A stretch of DNA of 64,000 nt from Streptococcus halotolerans (GCF_001598035.1 NZ_CP014835.1:1-64000), one strand, 5' to 3'. Shown: positions 18,097 through 29,411, counted from the first letter of the stretch. Numbers and translations: made by a program. Notes: generated by a model from the letters alone, not told the origin.

Positions 18097-19896
18097 TTAG
18101 GCGCGGTCCAGCTCTTGACTATAAGCAATGATTTGGTCAACCGTATCGCTTAAGAACTGGATAGTGTCACGAAGTGGTTTTTCAGTCGAAATATCAGCCC
18201 CAATGATCATAGCCGTATCAAGTGGTGTTTGACTACCACCTGATTTTAGAAAGTCCAGCCATTCTTGGGCGCCATTGTCATTTCGCTTAAGATTGAGGAA
18301 GCCAGCTGTTGAAAGAACTAGCCCAGCAGAGTAGGTATAACTATAGAGTCCCATGTAATAATGGGATTGGCGCATCCAAGTCAAGGCGGCATCGTCGTCG
18401 ATGTCAACAGCATCGCCCCAGAAATCGGTTAAGACTTCTTTCATGAAAGTGTTCAACGTTTCTGCACCGAAGGTACCACCTGCTTCAATCAAGTCATAAA
18501 CTTTACGTTGAAAGGCGGCTTCAAGCAAGTGCGTGATGAAGTTATGGAAGTAAGTGTCTGTTAAGCGATGGGCTAAGGCAAAACGTTTTTGACGTGGATT
18601 GTCAAATTGGTTTTCTAAATAGTCGCTCAACAGCAACTCGTTGAAGGTAGATGGGGCTTCAACGTAATAAGTTGACATATGAGTATTAAAGTAAGACTGG
18701 TGGTTATCAGAGAAAATGAACTGGCCTGAATGACCAATTTCATGAATTAAAGTATAAACGTCTGACATTCGGCCTGTCCAACTCATAAGGACATAAGGGT
18801 GAATTTTATAAGGGTCAGCGGCATAGCCACCAGAATCTTTGTTTTCATTGGCAGCAAAATCAACCCAGCGTTCGGTTTGGTAGCGCTCGACCTCTTTGAT
18901 ATATTCCTGCCCGAGTGGTGCGACGGATTTCATAACCAAGTCGTAAGCTTGATCAATGGAAACTTCTGGATTGAGGTCGGCATCAATGTCCAATTTCCAG
19001 TCAGCAAAGGTCATTTTGTCTAAACCATTAACGTCAGCAACATGTTTGAGGTATTTTTGAGCTACCGGTCCAAATTCAGACATGATGAGGTCTATTTGAC
19101 GATCAAATAGGGTACGGTCAACTTCTTGGTCAGCCAAAAGGTAGTCATAGACAGAATCGTAACCACGCATGTCGGCGATTAATTTTTCGGATTTAACCTT
19201 GGATAGGTAAGCAGCGGCAGCAGCGTTTTGATGTTGTCTCAAACCTTTTGAAAAAGAACGAAATGCTTTGTCACGAACTTCAGCATTTTCGTGATTTTGG
19301 TAGAAATTTTCATAGGTGACAAAGGAATTTTGATAAGTTTTTCCATCAACCTCGAAGTCTTCCATGGCAAAATCACCAGCACGCATCTTGGTGTAAATGT
19401 CATATGGAGCATCAAGCACTTCTCTTAGGTTTGATAAAGCTTTTTCAACTTGAGGATCAAGAAGATGCTCTTTTCGGATTTTGGCTTGACGAATAGCTGC
19501 GCTGAAGTGTGGGTTGCCTTCTAATTCCTCTAAAATAGCTGAATCAGCTGTTGCTAGTGCAGTATCAAAGAAACTGAGAGCCACGTTGGCTTTGGTAGCA
19601 AAATCATCGCCTGCTTTGGCGATTTCTGCAAATTCTTCACTTGAAAAGTCGGTTGTTTGAGGCATGAAGGCATATGTTTCAATATGACTCATTTGGATAT
19701 AGATTTGCTCTAATTCCATGAGTGCCTGCGTGAAATCATCAACTGAATCCAGCTTGTTTTGATAATTACGGACGAAGACATCAATATCCTCTAAAGCTTT
19801 TTCAATGGCTAATAGAAAATCTTGGCGGTCTTTGTAGAGAGCAGTTAAATCCCAAAGTTCATTTTCAGGAAATTCTGAACGTTTTTTTAATTCCAT
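18097..19896 (-). CDS. pepF: Oligoendopeptidase F
   Basis: A cytoplasmic M3-family zinc metallopeptidase that cuts peptides of roughly 7-17 residues. The 599-residue length is standard. The zinc motif HEXXH is visible as LIHEIGHSGQFIF near residue 388, with the third ligand region YVEAPSTFNELLLSDYL about 25 residues later. The N-terminal helical cap begins ENELWDLTALYKDRQ. AAAGGAG precedes the ATG. It is transcribed alone, divergent from ppc. It works with amino-acid and peptide nutrition. Confidence 0.96.
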   Translation of the reverse strand: MELKKRSEFPENELWDLTALYKDRQDFLLAIEKALEDIDVFVRNYQNKLDSVDDFTQALMELEQIYIQMSHIETYAFMPQTTDFSSEEFAEIAKAGDDFATKANVALSFFDTALATADSAILEELEGNPHFSAAIRQAKIRKEHLLDPQVEKALSNLREVLDAPYDIYTKMRAGDFAMEDFEVDGKTYQNSFVTYENFYQNHENAEVRDKAFRSFSKGLRQHQNAAAAAYLSKVKSEKLIADMRGYDSVYDYLLADQEVDRTLFDRQIDLIMSEFGPVAQKYLKHVADVNGLDKMTFADWKLDIDADLNPEVSIDQAYDLVMKSVAPLGQEYIKEVERYQTERWVDFAANENKDSGGYAADPYKIHPYVLMSWTGRMSDVYTLIHEIGHSGQFIFSDNHQSYFNTHMSTYYVEAPSTFNELLLSDYLENQFDNPRQKRFALAHRLTDTYFHNFITHLLEAAFQRKVYDLIEAGGTFGAETLNTFMKEVLTDFWGDAVDIDDDAALTWMRQSHYYMGLYSYTYSAGLVLSTAGFLNLKRNDNGAQEWLDFLKSGGSQTPLDTAMIIGADISTEKPLRDTIQFLSDTVDQIIAYSQELDRA

Positions 19897-20061
19897 GGCT
19901 AAACTCCTTTTTTTATCTAGTATACCAATCTAGGAGAAACTTATCAAAAATAGACTAATTGTTTTTAAAGATTTTAAAGGGTAAAACAAAAGTATCCAGT
20001 GCAGTTCGTTACAAAAAGTGATATGATAATGGGTAGAAACCAAAAGAAATGGAGTAGTTTT

Positions 20062-22851
20062 GTGGACATCACCAAATTAGAAAGCAGTAGTAATCAAGCC
20101 CTTATTCAAGAAGAGGTTGAGATACTAACCCAGCTTTTAGAGGAGATAACTCAGGGGCTTGTTGGAGAAGGTGTTTACTCTAAAATAAAGGAGTTAACAA
20201 ACTTATCAACATCCGATGATTATCAAGGGTTGCAGGATCTTATATCGACGATTGATAATGAGGAAATGGTCTTGATTTCACGCTATTTTACCATCTTACC
20301 TCTGCTGATCAATATTGCTGAAGACGTTGATTTGGCTTATGAGGTCAATTATCAAAATAATGTCGATAAAGACTACCTAGGCAAGCTTTCAACAGTTATG
20401 GGCATGATTGCAGAGAACGAACAAGGAGCTGACTTCATCAACCACTTAAACGTTGTGCCAGTTCTAACAGCTCATCCGACGCAAGTACAGCGCAAAACAA
20501 TGCTGGAGTTGACCAACCACATCCATGATCTCCTTAGAAAACATCGTGATGTCAAGCGAGGCCTTATCAATAAGGATAAATGGTATTCAGACATGCGCCG
20601 ATATATCCAGATGATGATGCAAACGGATATTATTCGTGAGAAAAAGCTAAAGGTCAAAAATGAAATCACCAATGTCATGGCCTATTATCCCACTTCCTTG
20701 ATTAAGGCTATTACAAAACTAACTCAAGAATATAAGTCACTAGCAGCTAAACACGGTATTCCTCTTGAAAATCCTAAGCCCATCACAATGGGGATGTGGA
20801 TCGGTGGTGACCGTGACGGAAATCCTTATGTAACTGCTGAGACACTTCGACTATCAGCAACCCTCCAAAGTGAAGTCATCTTGACCTATTACATTGAAAA
20901 AATCTCAGAACTCTACCGTCAATTTTCACTTTCAAATACCCTAACAGCTGTTTCAGAAGGGGTCTTAGACTTGGCTGATAAATCTTTGGATAGTTCAGAG
21001 TTTCGTGAAAATGAACCCTATCGCAAGGCATTTAGTTATATTCAAGCAAAACTAGTCAACACCTTAATTGATTTTAGAGGGCCTGATGCTGAGTTTACAA
21101 AGGATTTTAGCAAATTAAGTCAGCATGCTCGTCAACCACACACAATGGATTATCACCTAGCCCATGCAAGCCACCGCGGGCTTGTTCACGATTTCTATAC
21201 AAGTGTTGAGGACTTCAAAGCCGATTTAGGGATTATTCGAGATTCTTTAGAAAACAACGGCATGAGGAATTTAATCAAGGGAGATTTCACAGAACTCTGC
21301 CAAGCTGTTGATGTGTTTGGTTTCTTTTTAGCGACGATTGATATGCGTCAAGATTCTAGTGTGCAGGAAGCCTGTGTAGCGGAGCTACTGAGAACGGCAA
21401 ACATTGAGGATAACTATAGTGCTTTATCTGAAGAGGAAAAATGTCAACTATTGTTGAAAGAATTAGTAGAAGATCCTCGTCAGTTATCAGCTACAAACAC
21501 TCCAAAGTCAGAGCTCTTAGAAAAAGAGTTAGCTATTTATCAGGTGGCGCGTGGGTTGAAAGACCGTCTTGGGGAAGATGTTATTAAACAACATATTATT
21601 TCTCATACGGAAACAGTTTCAGACATGCTAGAGTTGGCTATCATGCTTAAAGAAGTTGGTCTTTTGGATAAGGACCATTCTCGGGTTCAGATTGTGCCAC
21701 TTTTTGAAACGATCGAAGACTTAGAAAATGCTAAGGGCATTATGGCAGATTATTTAAACCTTGATATTGTGAAATCTTGGCTAAAAGATCATCAGGGATA
21801 CCAAGAAGTGATGCTTGGCTATTCAGATTCCAACAAAGATGGTGGCTACCTGGCTTCTGGTTGGACACTTTACAAGGCTCAAAATGAGTTGACAAAACTT
21901 GGTGAAGAGTTTGGCGTTAAGATGACCTTCTTCCATGGTCGGGGTGGGACTGTCGGTAGAGGTGGAGGTCCATCATATGATGCTATCACTTCACAGCCAT
22001 TTGGTTCGATTAAAGACCGTATCCGTCTTACCGAGCAGGGCGAGGTTATTGGCACTAAATACGGAAATAAAGATTCAGCCTACTATAACTTGGAGATGCT
22101 GATTTCAGCAACGCTCGATCGCATGGTAACGCGTATGATCACAGATCCCAATAAAATAGACACCTACCGTTCGATTATGGAGGAGATTGTCTCTGACAGT
22201 AATCTTATCTACCGCGATCTTGTCTTTGGCAACCCTCATTTTTATGATTATTTTTTCGAAGCAAGTCCAATCAAAGAAGTTTCTAGTCTTAATATCGGAT
22301 CGCGTCCTGCAGCACGTAAAACAATTACTGAAATTTCTGGACTTCGCGCTATTCCTTGGGTATTCTCATGGTCTCAAAACCGTGTCATGTTTCCAGGTTG
22401 GTATGGTGTAGGATCAAGTTTTCAACGTTTTATTGATAAGGAACCAGGGAATCTGGCGATCTTACAAGAGATGTATCAAGCATGGCCCTTCTTTAGATCC
22501 CTCTTAGCTAATGTAGATATGGTCCTCTCAAAATCAAATATGAACATTGCCTTTCAATATGCTCAGATGGCTGATAACCAAGAAGTCAGGGATGTTTTCT
22601 TGACCATTTTAGATGAGTGGCAATTAACCAAGAATGTGATACTAGCTATCGAGAAACATGAGGAATTATTGGAAGAACTTCCGAATCTAAAAAATAGTTT
22701 GGATTATCGCTTGCCATACTTCAATGTCCTAAACTACGTGCAAATTGAGTTAATTAAACGTCTTAGAGCTGGACAGCTTGACCCAAGCCAAGAAAAATTG
22801 ATCCATATTACCATCAATGGCATTGCCACTGGCTTACGTAATTCAGGTTAA
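20062..22851 (+). CDS. ppc: Phosphoenolpyruvate carboxylase
   Basis: Carboxylates PEP with bicarbonate to oxaloacetate, giving aspartate precursors in a bacterium with an incomplete TCA cycle. I chose GTG 20062 ([18 protein letters not shown]), seven bases after GGAG, because streptococcal PPCs begin at about this point; the open frame runs 21 codons further upstream. The 929-residue protein has the first signature [15 protein letters not shown] with catalytic His138, the lysine region [16 protein letters not shown] and the glycine-rich [18 protein letters not shown]. The conserved C-terminal NTG end appears here as RNSG. Monocistronic, ended at 22860. Confidence 0.96.
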   Translation: MDITKLESSSNQALIQEEVEILTQLLEEITQGLVGEGVYSKIKELTNLSTSDDYQGLQDLISTIDNEEMVLISRYFTILPLLINIAEDVDLAYEVNYQNNVDKDYLGKLSTVMGMIAENEQGADFINHLNVVPVLTAHPTQVQRKTMLELTNHIHDLLRKHRDVKRGLINKDKWYSDMRRYIQMMMQTDIIREKKLKVKNEITNVMAYYPTSLIKAITKLTQEYKSLAAKHGIPLENPKPITMGMWIGGDRDGNPYVTAETLRLSATLQSEVILTYYIEKISELYRQFSLSNTLTAVSEGVLDLADKSLDSSEFRENEPYRKAFSYIQAKLVNTLIDFRGPDAEFTKDFSKLSQHARQPHTMDYHLAHASHRGLVHDFYTSVEDFKADLGIIRDSLENNGMRNLIKGDFTELCQAVDVFGFFLATIDMRQDSSVQEACVAELLRTANIEDNYSALSEEEKCQLLLKELVEDPRQLSATNTPKSELLEKELAIYQVARGLKDRLGEDVIKQHIISHTETVSDMLELAIMLKEVGLLDKDHSRVQIVPLFETIEDLENAKGIMADYLNLDIVKSWLKDHQGYQEVMLGYSDSNKDGGYLASGWTLYKAQNELTKLGEEFGVKMTFFHGRGGTVGRGGGPSYDAITSQPFGSIKDRIRLTEQGEVIGTKYGNKDSAYYNLEMLISATLDRMVTRMITDPNKIDTYRSIMEEIVSDSNLIYRDLVFGNPHFYDYFFEASPIKEVSSLNIGSRPAARKTITEISGLRAIPWVFSWSQNRVMFPGWYGVGSSFQRFIDKEPGNLAILQEMYQAWPFFRSLLANVDMVLSKSNMNIAFQYAQMADNQEVRDVFLTILDEWQLTKNVILAIEKHEELLEELPNLKNSLDYRLPYFNVLNYVQIELIKRLRAGQLDPSQEKLIHITINGIATGLRNSG

Positions 22852-22859
22852 TAATTAAG

Positions 22860-22889
22860 AAAACTGGAGGCAGATTCCAGTTTTTTGAT
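22860..22889 (+). terminator. Terminator after ppc
   Basis: Stem AAAACTGGA (22860-22868) / TCCAGTTTT (22876-22884) followed by T residues. Confidence 0.85.
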
Positions 22890-22987
22890 GATTTTAGATT
22901 TTGGCGACGTTCAGGTCAGCTTCTGATTGGGCTTTTCTAGGAAAGATGTTATAATGGCTAATGTTATAAATGGAAAGATTATAAAAT

Positions 22988-24232
22988 ATGCATATCGAAA
23001 AAAAACACCTTCTTAATTATTCGATACTCTTGCCTTATTTGGTTTTATCAGTGTTAGGCTTGATTATCGTCTATTCCACAACTAGTGCAACCTTGGTTGA
23101 TTACGGCTTAAACCCATTCAAATCGATGATTAATCAAGGAAGTTTCTGGTTTATCAGTCTTTTAGCCATCTTATTTATCTATCGTCTGAGGCTCAACTTT
23201 TTGAAAAATTCAAAGGTTCTCACTGGAGCACTAGCTATTGAAGTGATACTCTTGGTGGTGGCACGCTTTTTTACACAAGAGGTAAATGGAGCACACGGCT
23301 GGATTGTTATTGGACCAGTCAGTTTTCAGCCTGCAGAGTACCTGAAAGTTCTTGTGATTTGGTATCTGGCATTTACCTTTAGTCGACGTCAAAAATCAAT
23401 AGCTATCTATGATTACCAAGCCTTAACCCGAAGGCGTTGGTGGCCAAAAAATGGAAATGATCTCACGGACTGGCGTCTGATTTGCTTATTGCTGATCGGG
23501 TTAGTAGCTGCTCAACCTGACCTTGGGAATGCGGCTATCATTGTACTGACCGTTTTAATCATGATTACAGTCAGCGGTATTGGCTATAGATGGTTTTCAG
23601 CTATTTTCTTAACGATAACCATAGCATCAACACTTTTCCTAGGCCTTATCGGACTTGTGGGTGTCGAAACAATGGCTAAGGTTCCCGTATTTGGTTACGT
23701 CGCTAAGCGTTTCAGTGCCTTTTACAATCCGTTTAAAGATTTAACAGATTCGGGACATCAGTTGGCCCATTCTTATTATGCTATGAGCAATGGCGGTTGG
23801 TTTGGTCTAGGATTGGGCAATTCCATTGAAAAAAGAGGCTATCTTCCTGAAGCAACAACAGACTTCGTTTTCTCAATTGTCATGGAAGAGTTAGGGATGA
23901 TTGGCGCCTGTTTGATTTTGGCTCTTGTCTTTTTCTTAATTCTCAGGATTATTCTGGTTGGTCTTAAAGCTAAGAATGCCTTCAATTCAATGATGGCTAT
24001 TGGTGTTGGTGGCATGATGCTTATGCAAATCTTTGTCAATATCGGTGGTATTTCGGGGTTGATTCCATCAACTGGAGTTACGTTTCCTTTTCTTTCCCAA
24101 GGTGGGAACAGCCTTTTGGTGTTATCTGTGGCAATTGCTGTTGTTTTAAATATTGACGCCAACGAAAAACGTGCTGAAATTATAGAAGAAGCAGAAAGAG
24201 AAGCTGCTAAAGTAGAAGTAGAAGACCTGTAA
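22988..24232 (+). CDS. ftsW: FtsW/RodA/SpoVE-family peptidoglycan polymerase
   Basis: A SEDS-family glycosyltransferase that polymerises lipid II at the septum with a class B PBP. The 414-residue protein has about ten helices. It shows the family landmarks INQGSFWFISLLAIL, the region WIVIGPVSFQPAEYLKV with catalytic-core residues, QPDLGNAAI, the extracellular loop GHQLAHSYYAMSNGGWFGLGLG, and GLIPSTGVTFPFLSQGGNSLL near the end. Position directly after ppc is conserved in streptococci and supports FtsW rather than RodA. An acidic C-terminal tail follows. Confidence 0.93.
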   Translation: MHIEKKHLLNYSILLPYLVLSVLGLIIVYSTTSATLVDYGLNPFKSMINQGSFWFISLLAILFIYRLRLNFLKNSKVLTGALAIEVILLVVARFFTQEVNGAHGWIVIGPVSFQPAEYLKVLVIWYLAFTFSRRQKSIAIYDYQALTRRRWWPKNGNDLTDWRLICLLLIGLVAAQPDLGNAAIIVLTVLIMITVSGIGYRWFSAIFLTITIASTLFLGLIGLVGVETMAKVPVFGYVAKRFSAFYNPFKDLTDSGHQLAHSYYAMSNGGWFGLGLGNSIEKRGYLPEATTDFVFSIVMEELGMIGACLILALVFFLILRIILVGLKAKNAFNSMMAIGVGGMMLMQIFVNIGGISGLIPSTGVTFPFLSQGGNSLLVLSVAIAVVLNIDANEKRAEIIEEAEREAAKVEVEDL

Positions 24233-24257
24233 AACCAGATTTTTCTGGTTTTTTTGT
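24231..24257 (+). terminator. Terminator after ftsW
   Basis: Stem AAAACCAGA (24231-24239) / TCTGGTTTT (24244-24252) with a T run; the ftsW stop codon is at its left edge. Confidence 0.85.
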
Positions 24258-24310
24258 TACCTTTTGGCGTTTTAGATCGTTATATTAGTGAAAGGTGGTG
24301 ATGGCTAAGC

Positions 24311-24817
24311 GTGAAATTGGATGACTACGAAGAAAGTCTAGTTGAAATAGCGAAAGAGATTTCGTTTTACTTACAAAAAGGAGGTGCTTCAAAAGCAGAC
24401 GCTGACGATATTTCACAGGATCTATTTGTCAAATTATTAGAAAGTGACATTGACCTACCTTTTTCGAAATTACGGGCTTGGATGTATCGGACTGCCATTC
24501 GAAAATACATTGACAGCTATAGACGTCACGTAACCTATCAAGCTATCTTGCAAAAAGAATTTTTCACGCAAGCTACGCTAACCCCTTTCGATCAAGAGGA
24601 TACAAGTGATTTAGAGGATATCTTAAAGCAATTACCGGAAACCTATTTTTTGGTTATCGACCTCTTTTATTTTCAAGACTTTTCCATTAAAGAAATAAGT
24701 CGCTTACTAGGTATTAGACAAGCAACAGTAAAAATGCGTTTGTCCAGAGCTAGAAAACAATTAAAAAAACTGATAGAAAAAGAAGGGAAGACTTATGAAT
24801 TCACCAAATCATTTTGA
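24311..24817 (+). CDS. ECF-type sigma-70 family RNA polymerase sigma factor
   Basis: A 168-residue group 4 sigma factor with only regions 2 and 4. Region 2 includes the DADDISQDLFVKLLE and LRAWMYRTAIRKYIDSYRR segments. Region 4 is LPETYFLVIDLFYFQDFSIKEISRLLG followed by TVKMRLSRARKQLKKL, read in parts. I chose GTG 24311 after the purine-rich AAAGGTGGTG. The anti-sigma gene overlaps its end by 23 bases, so the two are translationally coupled. The pairing with Sigma_reg_N/C domains resembles sigma V/YlaC-like stress units. Targets are unknown. Confidence 0.88.
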   Translation: MKLDDYEESLVEIAKEISFYLQKGGASKADADDISQDLFVKLLESDIDLPFSKLRAWMYRTAIRKYIDSYRRHVTYQAILQKEFFTQATLTPFDQEDTSDLEDILKQLPETYFLVIDLFYFQDFSIKEISRLLGIRQATVKMRLSRARKQLKKLIEKEGKTYEFTKSF

Positions 24818-25763
24818 AAAAATAGCTAAAAAATCAAAACGTAAACATACTATTAAAACAGTCATTTATTCCTCAATACTCGCTATCCTAGCGTTAGGAT
24901 TAGGGGTTAAAGGTTTGACAGAATTAACCAGTAAGAATGGGCGGCGTATTTTAGAAGGTTATGAATTCTTAAACAATATAGCCTACCCAAATATGTTTTA
25001 TAAAAATTATTATTTTAATGCTTCGGGTTTATTTTCTGGAGAGTTTCAATCTAATCGTGTCAAAAATATTGATGGGATTGAAGTTCCTTTTGAACCAATG
25101 AAGGTCAAGTACTCTCTAACGCAAGGATCAAGTCATGACAGTACGTCATGGGGGTTATGGGATTCTAAAAAAACAGGTGTATATAGTCAAGGGCAACACC
25201 TCAAAATACCAGTTTTTTACAATATCAATCATTCTTACACCGGTGAAGTAGATCCAGTGGTGACGAAGGATTTGAATCTTATCCCAAAAATGACTAATCA
25301 AGCCGTTGAAGTGGCTGTAACCTTTGACAAACCCTACACTTACTCAGAAATTCAAAAAATGGTTCCCAAAAATGTGTTAGTCAACTGGTACTGGATTGGT
25401 AGCAAAAGCCAGTTTGACACCACACAGTTTGCTACGGACCACACTTTAGGGGTTATGGGAGATGATGAAGGCAAGCTAACTCCTAGTGCTTTCAAGCAGT
25501 TCCGACAGCATTTGAAGAAAGGAAGTCAATCATCATGGTTAGATAGTAGTTATAATAGCACCGGAAATAAGGGGGTGCTGATAAAAGATGAAGCTAAGGC
25601 TTATGTAAAAAGAAATAAGACCCTCAAAGAAGCAACTTTTTCAGGAATTCTAATTAGCGGACGCTCTGAAAATTTGGCTAAGCTGAAAGATAGAGAATGG
25701 GTTTTTGCGTCTAATATTGGTCAATCTGTCCAAATACAGCCTTACCATCGACTAACAAAATAG
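24795..25763 (+). CDS. Membrane anti-sigma factor with sigma-regulator N- and C-terminal domains
   Basis: A 322-residue single-pass membrane protein. The short cytoplasmic start (NHFEKIAKKSKRKHTIK) should hold the sigma factor, a helix at about residues 22-42 crosses the membrane, and a large outer domain of about 270 residues ends IQPYHRLTK. The outer part has the patterns of Sigma_reg_N (ANIAYPNMFYKNYY-type segment after the helix) and Sigma_reg_C (VAVTFDKPYTYSEIQ, NWYWIG). It likely releases the sigma factor after a wall or membrane signal. No zinc-binding HXXXCXXC motif is present. Confidence 0.8.
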   Translation: MNSPNHFEKIAKKSKRKHTIKTVIYSSILAILALGLGVKGLTELTSKNGRRILEGYEFLNNIAYPNMFYKNYYFNASGLFSGEFQSNRVKNIDGIEVPFEPMKVKYSLTQGSSHDSTSWGLWDSKKTGVYSQGQHLKIPVFYNINHSYTGEVDPVVTKDLNLIPKMTNQAVEVAVTFDKPYTYSEIQKMVPKNVLVNWYWIGSKSQFDTTQFATDHTLGVMGDDEGKLTPSAFKQFRQHLKKGSQSSWLDSSYNSTGNKGVLIKDEAKAYVKRNKTLKEATFSGILISGRSENLAKLKDREWVFASNIGQSVQIQPYHRLTK

Positions 25764-25792
25764 CTGGAAATACCGAAAAACGTATAAAACAC

Positions 25793-25820
25793 TTGCAATT
25801 CTACAACTTTCTGATAGAAT
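25793..25820 (+). promoter_or_regulatory. Probable tuf promoter
   Basis: -35 TTGCAA (25793-25798), 16-base spacer, -10 TAGAAT (25815-25820), giving a leader of about 65 bases before tuf. No attenuator hairpin is obvious in the leader. Confidence 0.6.
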
Positions 25821-25892
25821 AAAAGAGTAAAGTTAGACTGTATTGCCTACTGTCTATCTATAAAATATATTTTATTGGAGGCTTTTCCTAAA

Positions 25893-27089
25893 ATGGCAAA
25901 AGAAAAATACGATCGTAGTAAAGCTCACGTCAACATTGGTACTATTGGACACGTTGACCACGGTAAAACTACATTGACTGCAGCTATCACAACTGTTTTG
26001 GCACGTCGTTTACCAAGTTCAGTTAACACACCAAAAGATTACGCTTCAATTGATGCTGCTCCAGAAGAACGTGAACGCGGAATCACAATCAACACTGCAC
26101 ACGTTGAGTATGAAACAGAAAACCGTCACTATGCGCACATCGATGCTCCAGGACACGCGGACTACGTTAAAAACATGATCACTGGTGCGGCTCAAATGGA
26201 CGGAGCTATCCTTGTTGTAGCTTCAACTGATGGACCAATGCCACAAACTCGTGAGCACATCCTTCTTTCACGTCAAGTTGGTGTTAAACACTTGATCGTC
26301 TTCATGAACAAAGTAGACCTTGTTGATGACGAAGAATTGCTTGAGTTGGTTGAAATGGAAATTCGTGATCTTCTTTCAGAATACGAATTCCCAGGTGATG
26401 ACCTTCCAGTTATCCAAGGTTCAGCTCTTAAAGCTCTTGAAGGTGATACAGCTCAAGAAGATGTTATCATGGAATTGATGGCAACTGTTGATGAGTACAT
26501 TCCAGAACCAGAACGTGACACTGACAAACCATTGCTTCTTCCAGTTGAGGATGTATTCTCAATCACTGGACGTGGTACTGTTGCTTCAGGACGTATCGAC
26601 CGTGGTACTGTTAAAGTTAACGACGAAGTTGAAATCGTTGGTATCAAAGATGAGATCACTAAAGCAGTTGTTACTGGTGTTGAAATGTTCCGTAAACAAC
26701 TTGACGAAGGTCTTGCTGGAGATAACGTTGGTGTTCTTCTTCGTGGTGTGCAACGTGATGAAATCGAACGTGGTCAAGTTCTTGCTAAACCAGGTTCAAT
26801 CAATCCACACACTAAATTTAAAGGTGAAGTTTACGTTCTTTCTAAAGAAGAAGGTGGACGTCACACTCCATTCTTTGACAACTACCGTCCGCAGTTCTAC
26901 TTCCGTACAACTGACGTAACTGGTTCAATTAAATTGCCAGAAGGTACTGAAATGGTAATGCCTGGTGATAACGTAACTATTGAAGTTGAGTTGATCCACC
27001 CAATCGCCGTTGAACAAGGTACTACTTTCTCTATCCGTGAAGGTGGACGTACTGTTGGTTCAGGTATTGTTTCAGAAATCGAAGCTTAA
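25893..27089 (+). CDS. tuf: Translation elongation factor Tu
   Basis: Delivers aminoacyl-tRNA to the ribosome as a GTP complex. The 398-residue protein has P-loop [10 protein letters not shown], switch region [26 protein letters not shown], and NKVD, followed by the two beta-barrel domains ending [10 protein letters not shown] chose ATG 25893 ([10 protein letters not shown]), preceded by TTGGAGG; the open frame extends six codons through a TTG. Codon use is strongly biased, as expected for a highly expressed gene. Downstream a decayed group II intron abuts its terminator. Confidence 0.98.
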   Translation: MAKEKYDRSKAHVNIGTIGHVDHGKTTLTAAITTVLARRLPSSVNTPKDYASIDAAPEERERGITINTAHVEYETENRHYAHIDAPGHADYVKNMITGAAQMDGAILVVASTDGPMPQTREHILLSRQVGVKHLIVFMNKVDLVDDEELLELVEMEIRDLLSEYEFPGDDLPVIQGSALKALEGDTAQEDVIMELMATVDEYIPEPERDTDKPLLLPVEDVFSITGRGTVASGRIDRGTVKVNDEVEIVGIKDEITKAVVTGVEMFRKQLDEGLAGDNVGVLLRGVQRDEIERGQVLAKPGSINPHTKFKGEVYVLSKEEGGRHTPFFDNYRPQFYFRTTDVTGSIKLPEGTEMVMPGDNVTIEVELIHPIAVEQGTTFSIREGGRTVGSGIVSEIEA

Positions 27090-27144
27090 TTTTTACAATT
27101 AAGTTTTCCCAAAATAACAATTAGAGTCAGACAACTTCTAATTG

Positions 27145-27171
27145 AGCACTTCCTGAAGGAAGTGCTTTTTT
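27145..27171 (+). terminator. tuf terminator
   Basis: Perfect stem AGCACTTCC (27145-27153) / GGAAGTGCT (27158-27166), loop TGAA, then TTTTT. It is also the apparent insertion target of the group IIC intron that starts at 27172. Confidence 0.92.
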
Positions 27172-27965
27172 GTGGTACGACGATTATGGCATTCATCTGA
27201 GGGAAAGCCCTTCGTGGGTACTCGCTACTGGTAAATCCAATAACAACTCTCAAGCTGATGACCGTTAAGTAATGACTTAAAGCAGTCTAGGGATGGTTTG
27301 TTTTAAGTCTGGTGCTAGAAACTGGAACCGTAAGAGAAAGTCATAGAGGAATCGTGCCTCTACGAACAGGAAGGCGAGATCAAGGCGGTGTATATAGCGG
27401 ATGAGGAGCCTCAAAAACGCTAAAGTTCGAACAAGTAGTTATCAATTATATGTGTAATTCACTAGAGTAATTAAAGTCGGACTAAAGTCTGTGTAAAAAA
27501 AATAATTCTTCCTAGAGTTTCTGAACTCTTCGTCAGAATACCTATTATCCCTTAGATTTTTTAACAGTCTAATATTTTGAGTAAACGAGAAGAATGGCCT
27601 GACTTATCTCGTGCGATTTCATGAGCGTAGAAGAGGTATTAACAAAGATCATGAGAAATCATCAGACTGCCATAGTAGTGATGACGCTTCTGTAATGGAA
27701 GTAGAGCGATGAGCCAAACAAGGAAATGAGCATCACTCAAATTGGCGGTGCCTATTTTAATTTTTAGTCTGAAAAGGCGATAGACTGAAAGCGCAAAAGG
27801 TGGCTATCGTTCATATTCATAAATTGAGAACAGTACCCATAAGAGCGACTCTGTGGAATGAGAGATGTGTCTATGAACTCTTGTTAACAGAGTTAGTTGA
27901 CCGCTGTCTGCCGAACAGCACGCACGGTGGTCTGAGAGAGGTCAGAGATTCCCCCCTACTTGATT
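27172..27965 (+). mobile_element. Internally deleted group IIC intron lacking its reverse transcriptase
   Basis: Starts GTGGTACGACG directly after the tuf terminator T run and ends with the typical CCTACTTGATT. The 5' part resembles domain I of group IIC introns (GGGAAAGCCC, GGGTACTCGC, then long paired segments). Around 27668-27730 the sequence resembles the domain III/IV region that precedes the intron protein (CATAGTAGTGATGACG, TCTGTAATGGAAGTAGAGCG). Domain V is intact at 27899-27932. The element is only about 0.8 kb, whereas full group IIC introns are near 2 kb. Nearly the whole reverse transcriptase frame has been lost around 27740-27860. It cannot mobilise itself; splicing competence is uncertain. 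Confidence 0.82.
27899..27932 (+). ncRNA. Group II intron domain V
   Basis: A 34-base hairpin beginning GACCGCTG and ending CGGTGGTC, with an AGC-equivalent base and a CGAA tip. It is followed by TGAGAGAGGTC, the exact pattern seen after domain V in group IIC ribozymes such as the Oceanobacillus intron. Domain V is the catalytic core, so its conservation here is notable. Confidence 0.82.
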
Positions 27966-28049
27966 GTATTGGTAATATGTTCCTGTGACTGATAGTGATA
28001 GGCATTTTGGATTATAGGTGACTGATTTATCATTGAGTGTGGGAGTGAA

Positions 28050-28205
28050 TCAGGTTGGTTGTCTCTTTTTCGGTTTAAAGTGATCAGTATCTTGATCCTA
28101 ACGTTTTTGATATTTCGAAATGCAAAACTTGTTCGTTAAATTCTTGATGAGTTTGTTGGTGGCTTTAAGTTTGCGGTTAGCATAAGGCTATTCACATTCC
28201 AGCGC
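28050..28205 (-). mobile_element. C-terminal scrap of an ISL3-family transposase
   Basis: On the minus strand, joined across one frameshift, the sequence reads PYANRKLKATNKLIKNL then FAFRNIKNVRIKILITLNRK. This is the highly characteristic end of ISL3-family transposases (YSN-K-EATN-LIK...AFGFRNF-NFK-RI). Nothing upstream of this survives. It lies between the intron and the tpiA promoter. Confidence 0.65.
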
Positions 28206-28446
28206 ATTAGAGATTTAAGAACGAAATTTAAACCTATTTGATAATGATTTAGATGGTTACTGTTACTAGACAAACGTTAAGTATTTTTTATCGTGCTAAA
28301 AGAAATCAATAAGTTGTTACACGTCTCTTCTAAAAGTATAGAATAAATAGTACCAATGATGCTGGTTATCCTTAGATTTGGTTTTACTTGAAATGGAAAG
28401 GATTTCTGAAAGTATGTGAAAATAATAGCGATATTTACCCAATTCC
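28206..28446. other. Gene-free tract before tpiA
   Basis: AT-rich sequence without recognisable coding, probably debris from the neighbouring ISL3 scrap plus the native tpiA upstream region. Confidence 0.4.
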
Positions 28447-28475
28447 TTTAAATCTAGAGAAGTTTATGGTAAAAT
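28447..28475 (+). promoter_or_regulatory. Possible tpiA promoter
   Basis: -10 TAAAAT (28470-28475) with a weak -35 TTTAAA (28447-28452) 17 bases upstream. It is the best-spaced candidate before tpiA. Confidence 0.4.
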
Positions 28476-28480
28476 GTTAA

Positions 28481-29260
<780 letters not shown>

Positions 29261-29355
29261 TCTAAGATATACCTTTCAAACGTTTCCGAAAGAGTGTTGA
29301 ATGATGCTTTTGAAGAGAATGGTAAGCTATATTTGACATCTAAAGCTAATAAAGT

Positions 29356-29411
29356 AGCTCTATAATTTCTGTAGTGGGTAACTTCACCGCAGTGGTTATG
29401 GAGCTTTTTGA
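29356..29411 (+). terminator. Probable tpiA terminator
   Basis: Outer arms AGCTCTATAA (29356-29365) and TTATGGAGCT (29396-29405) with further pairing of the GTGGGT/ACTTCAC interior and a short T run. Confidence 0.6.

Noticed and set aside
27800..27988. 62-codon frame across the intron end
   Set aside because: It runs straight through intron domain V and VI, which are structural RNA, so the frame is accidental.
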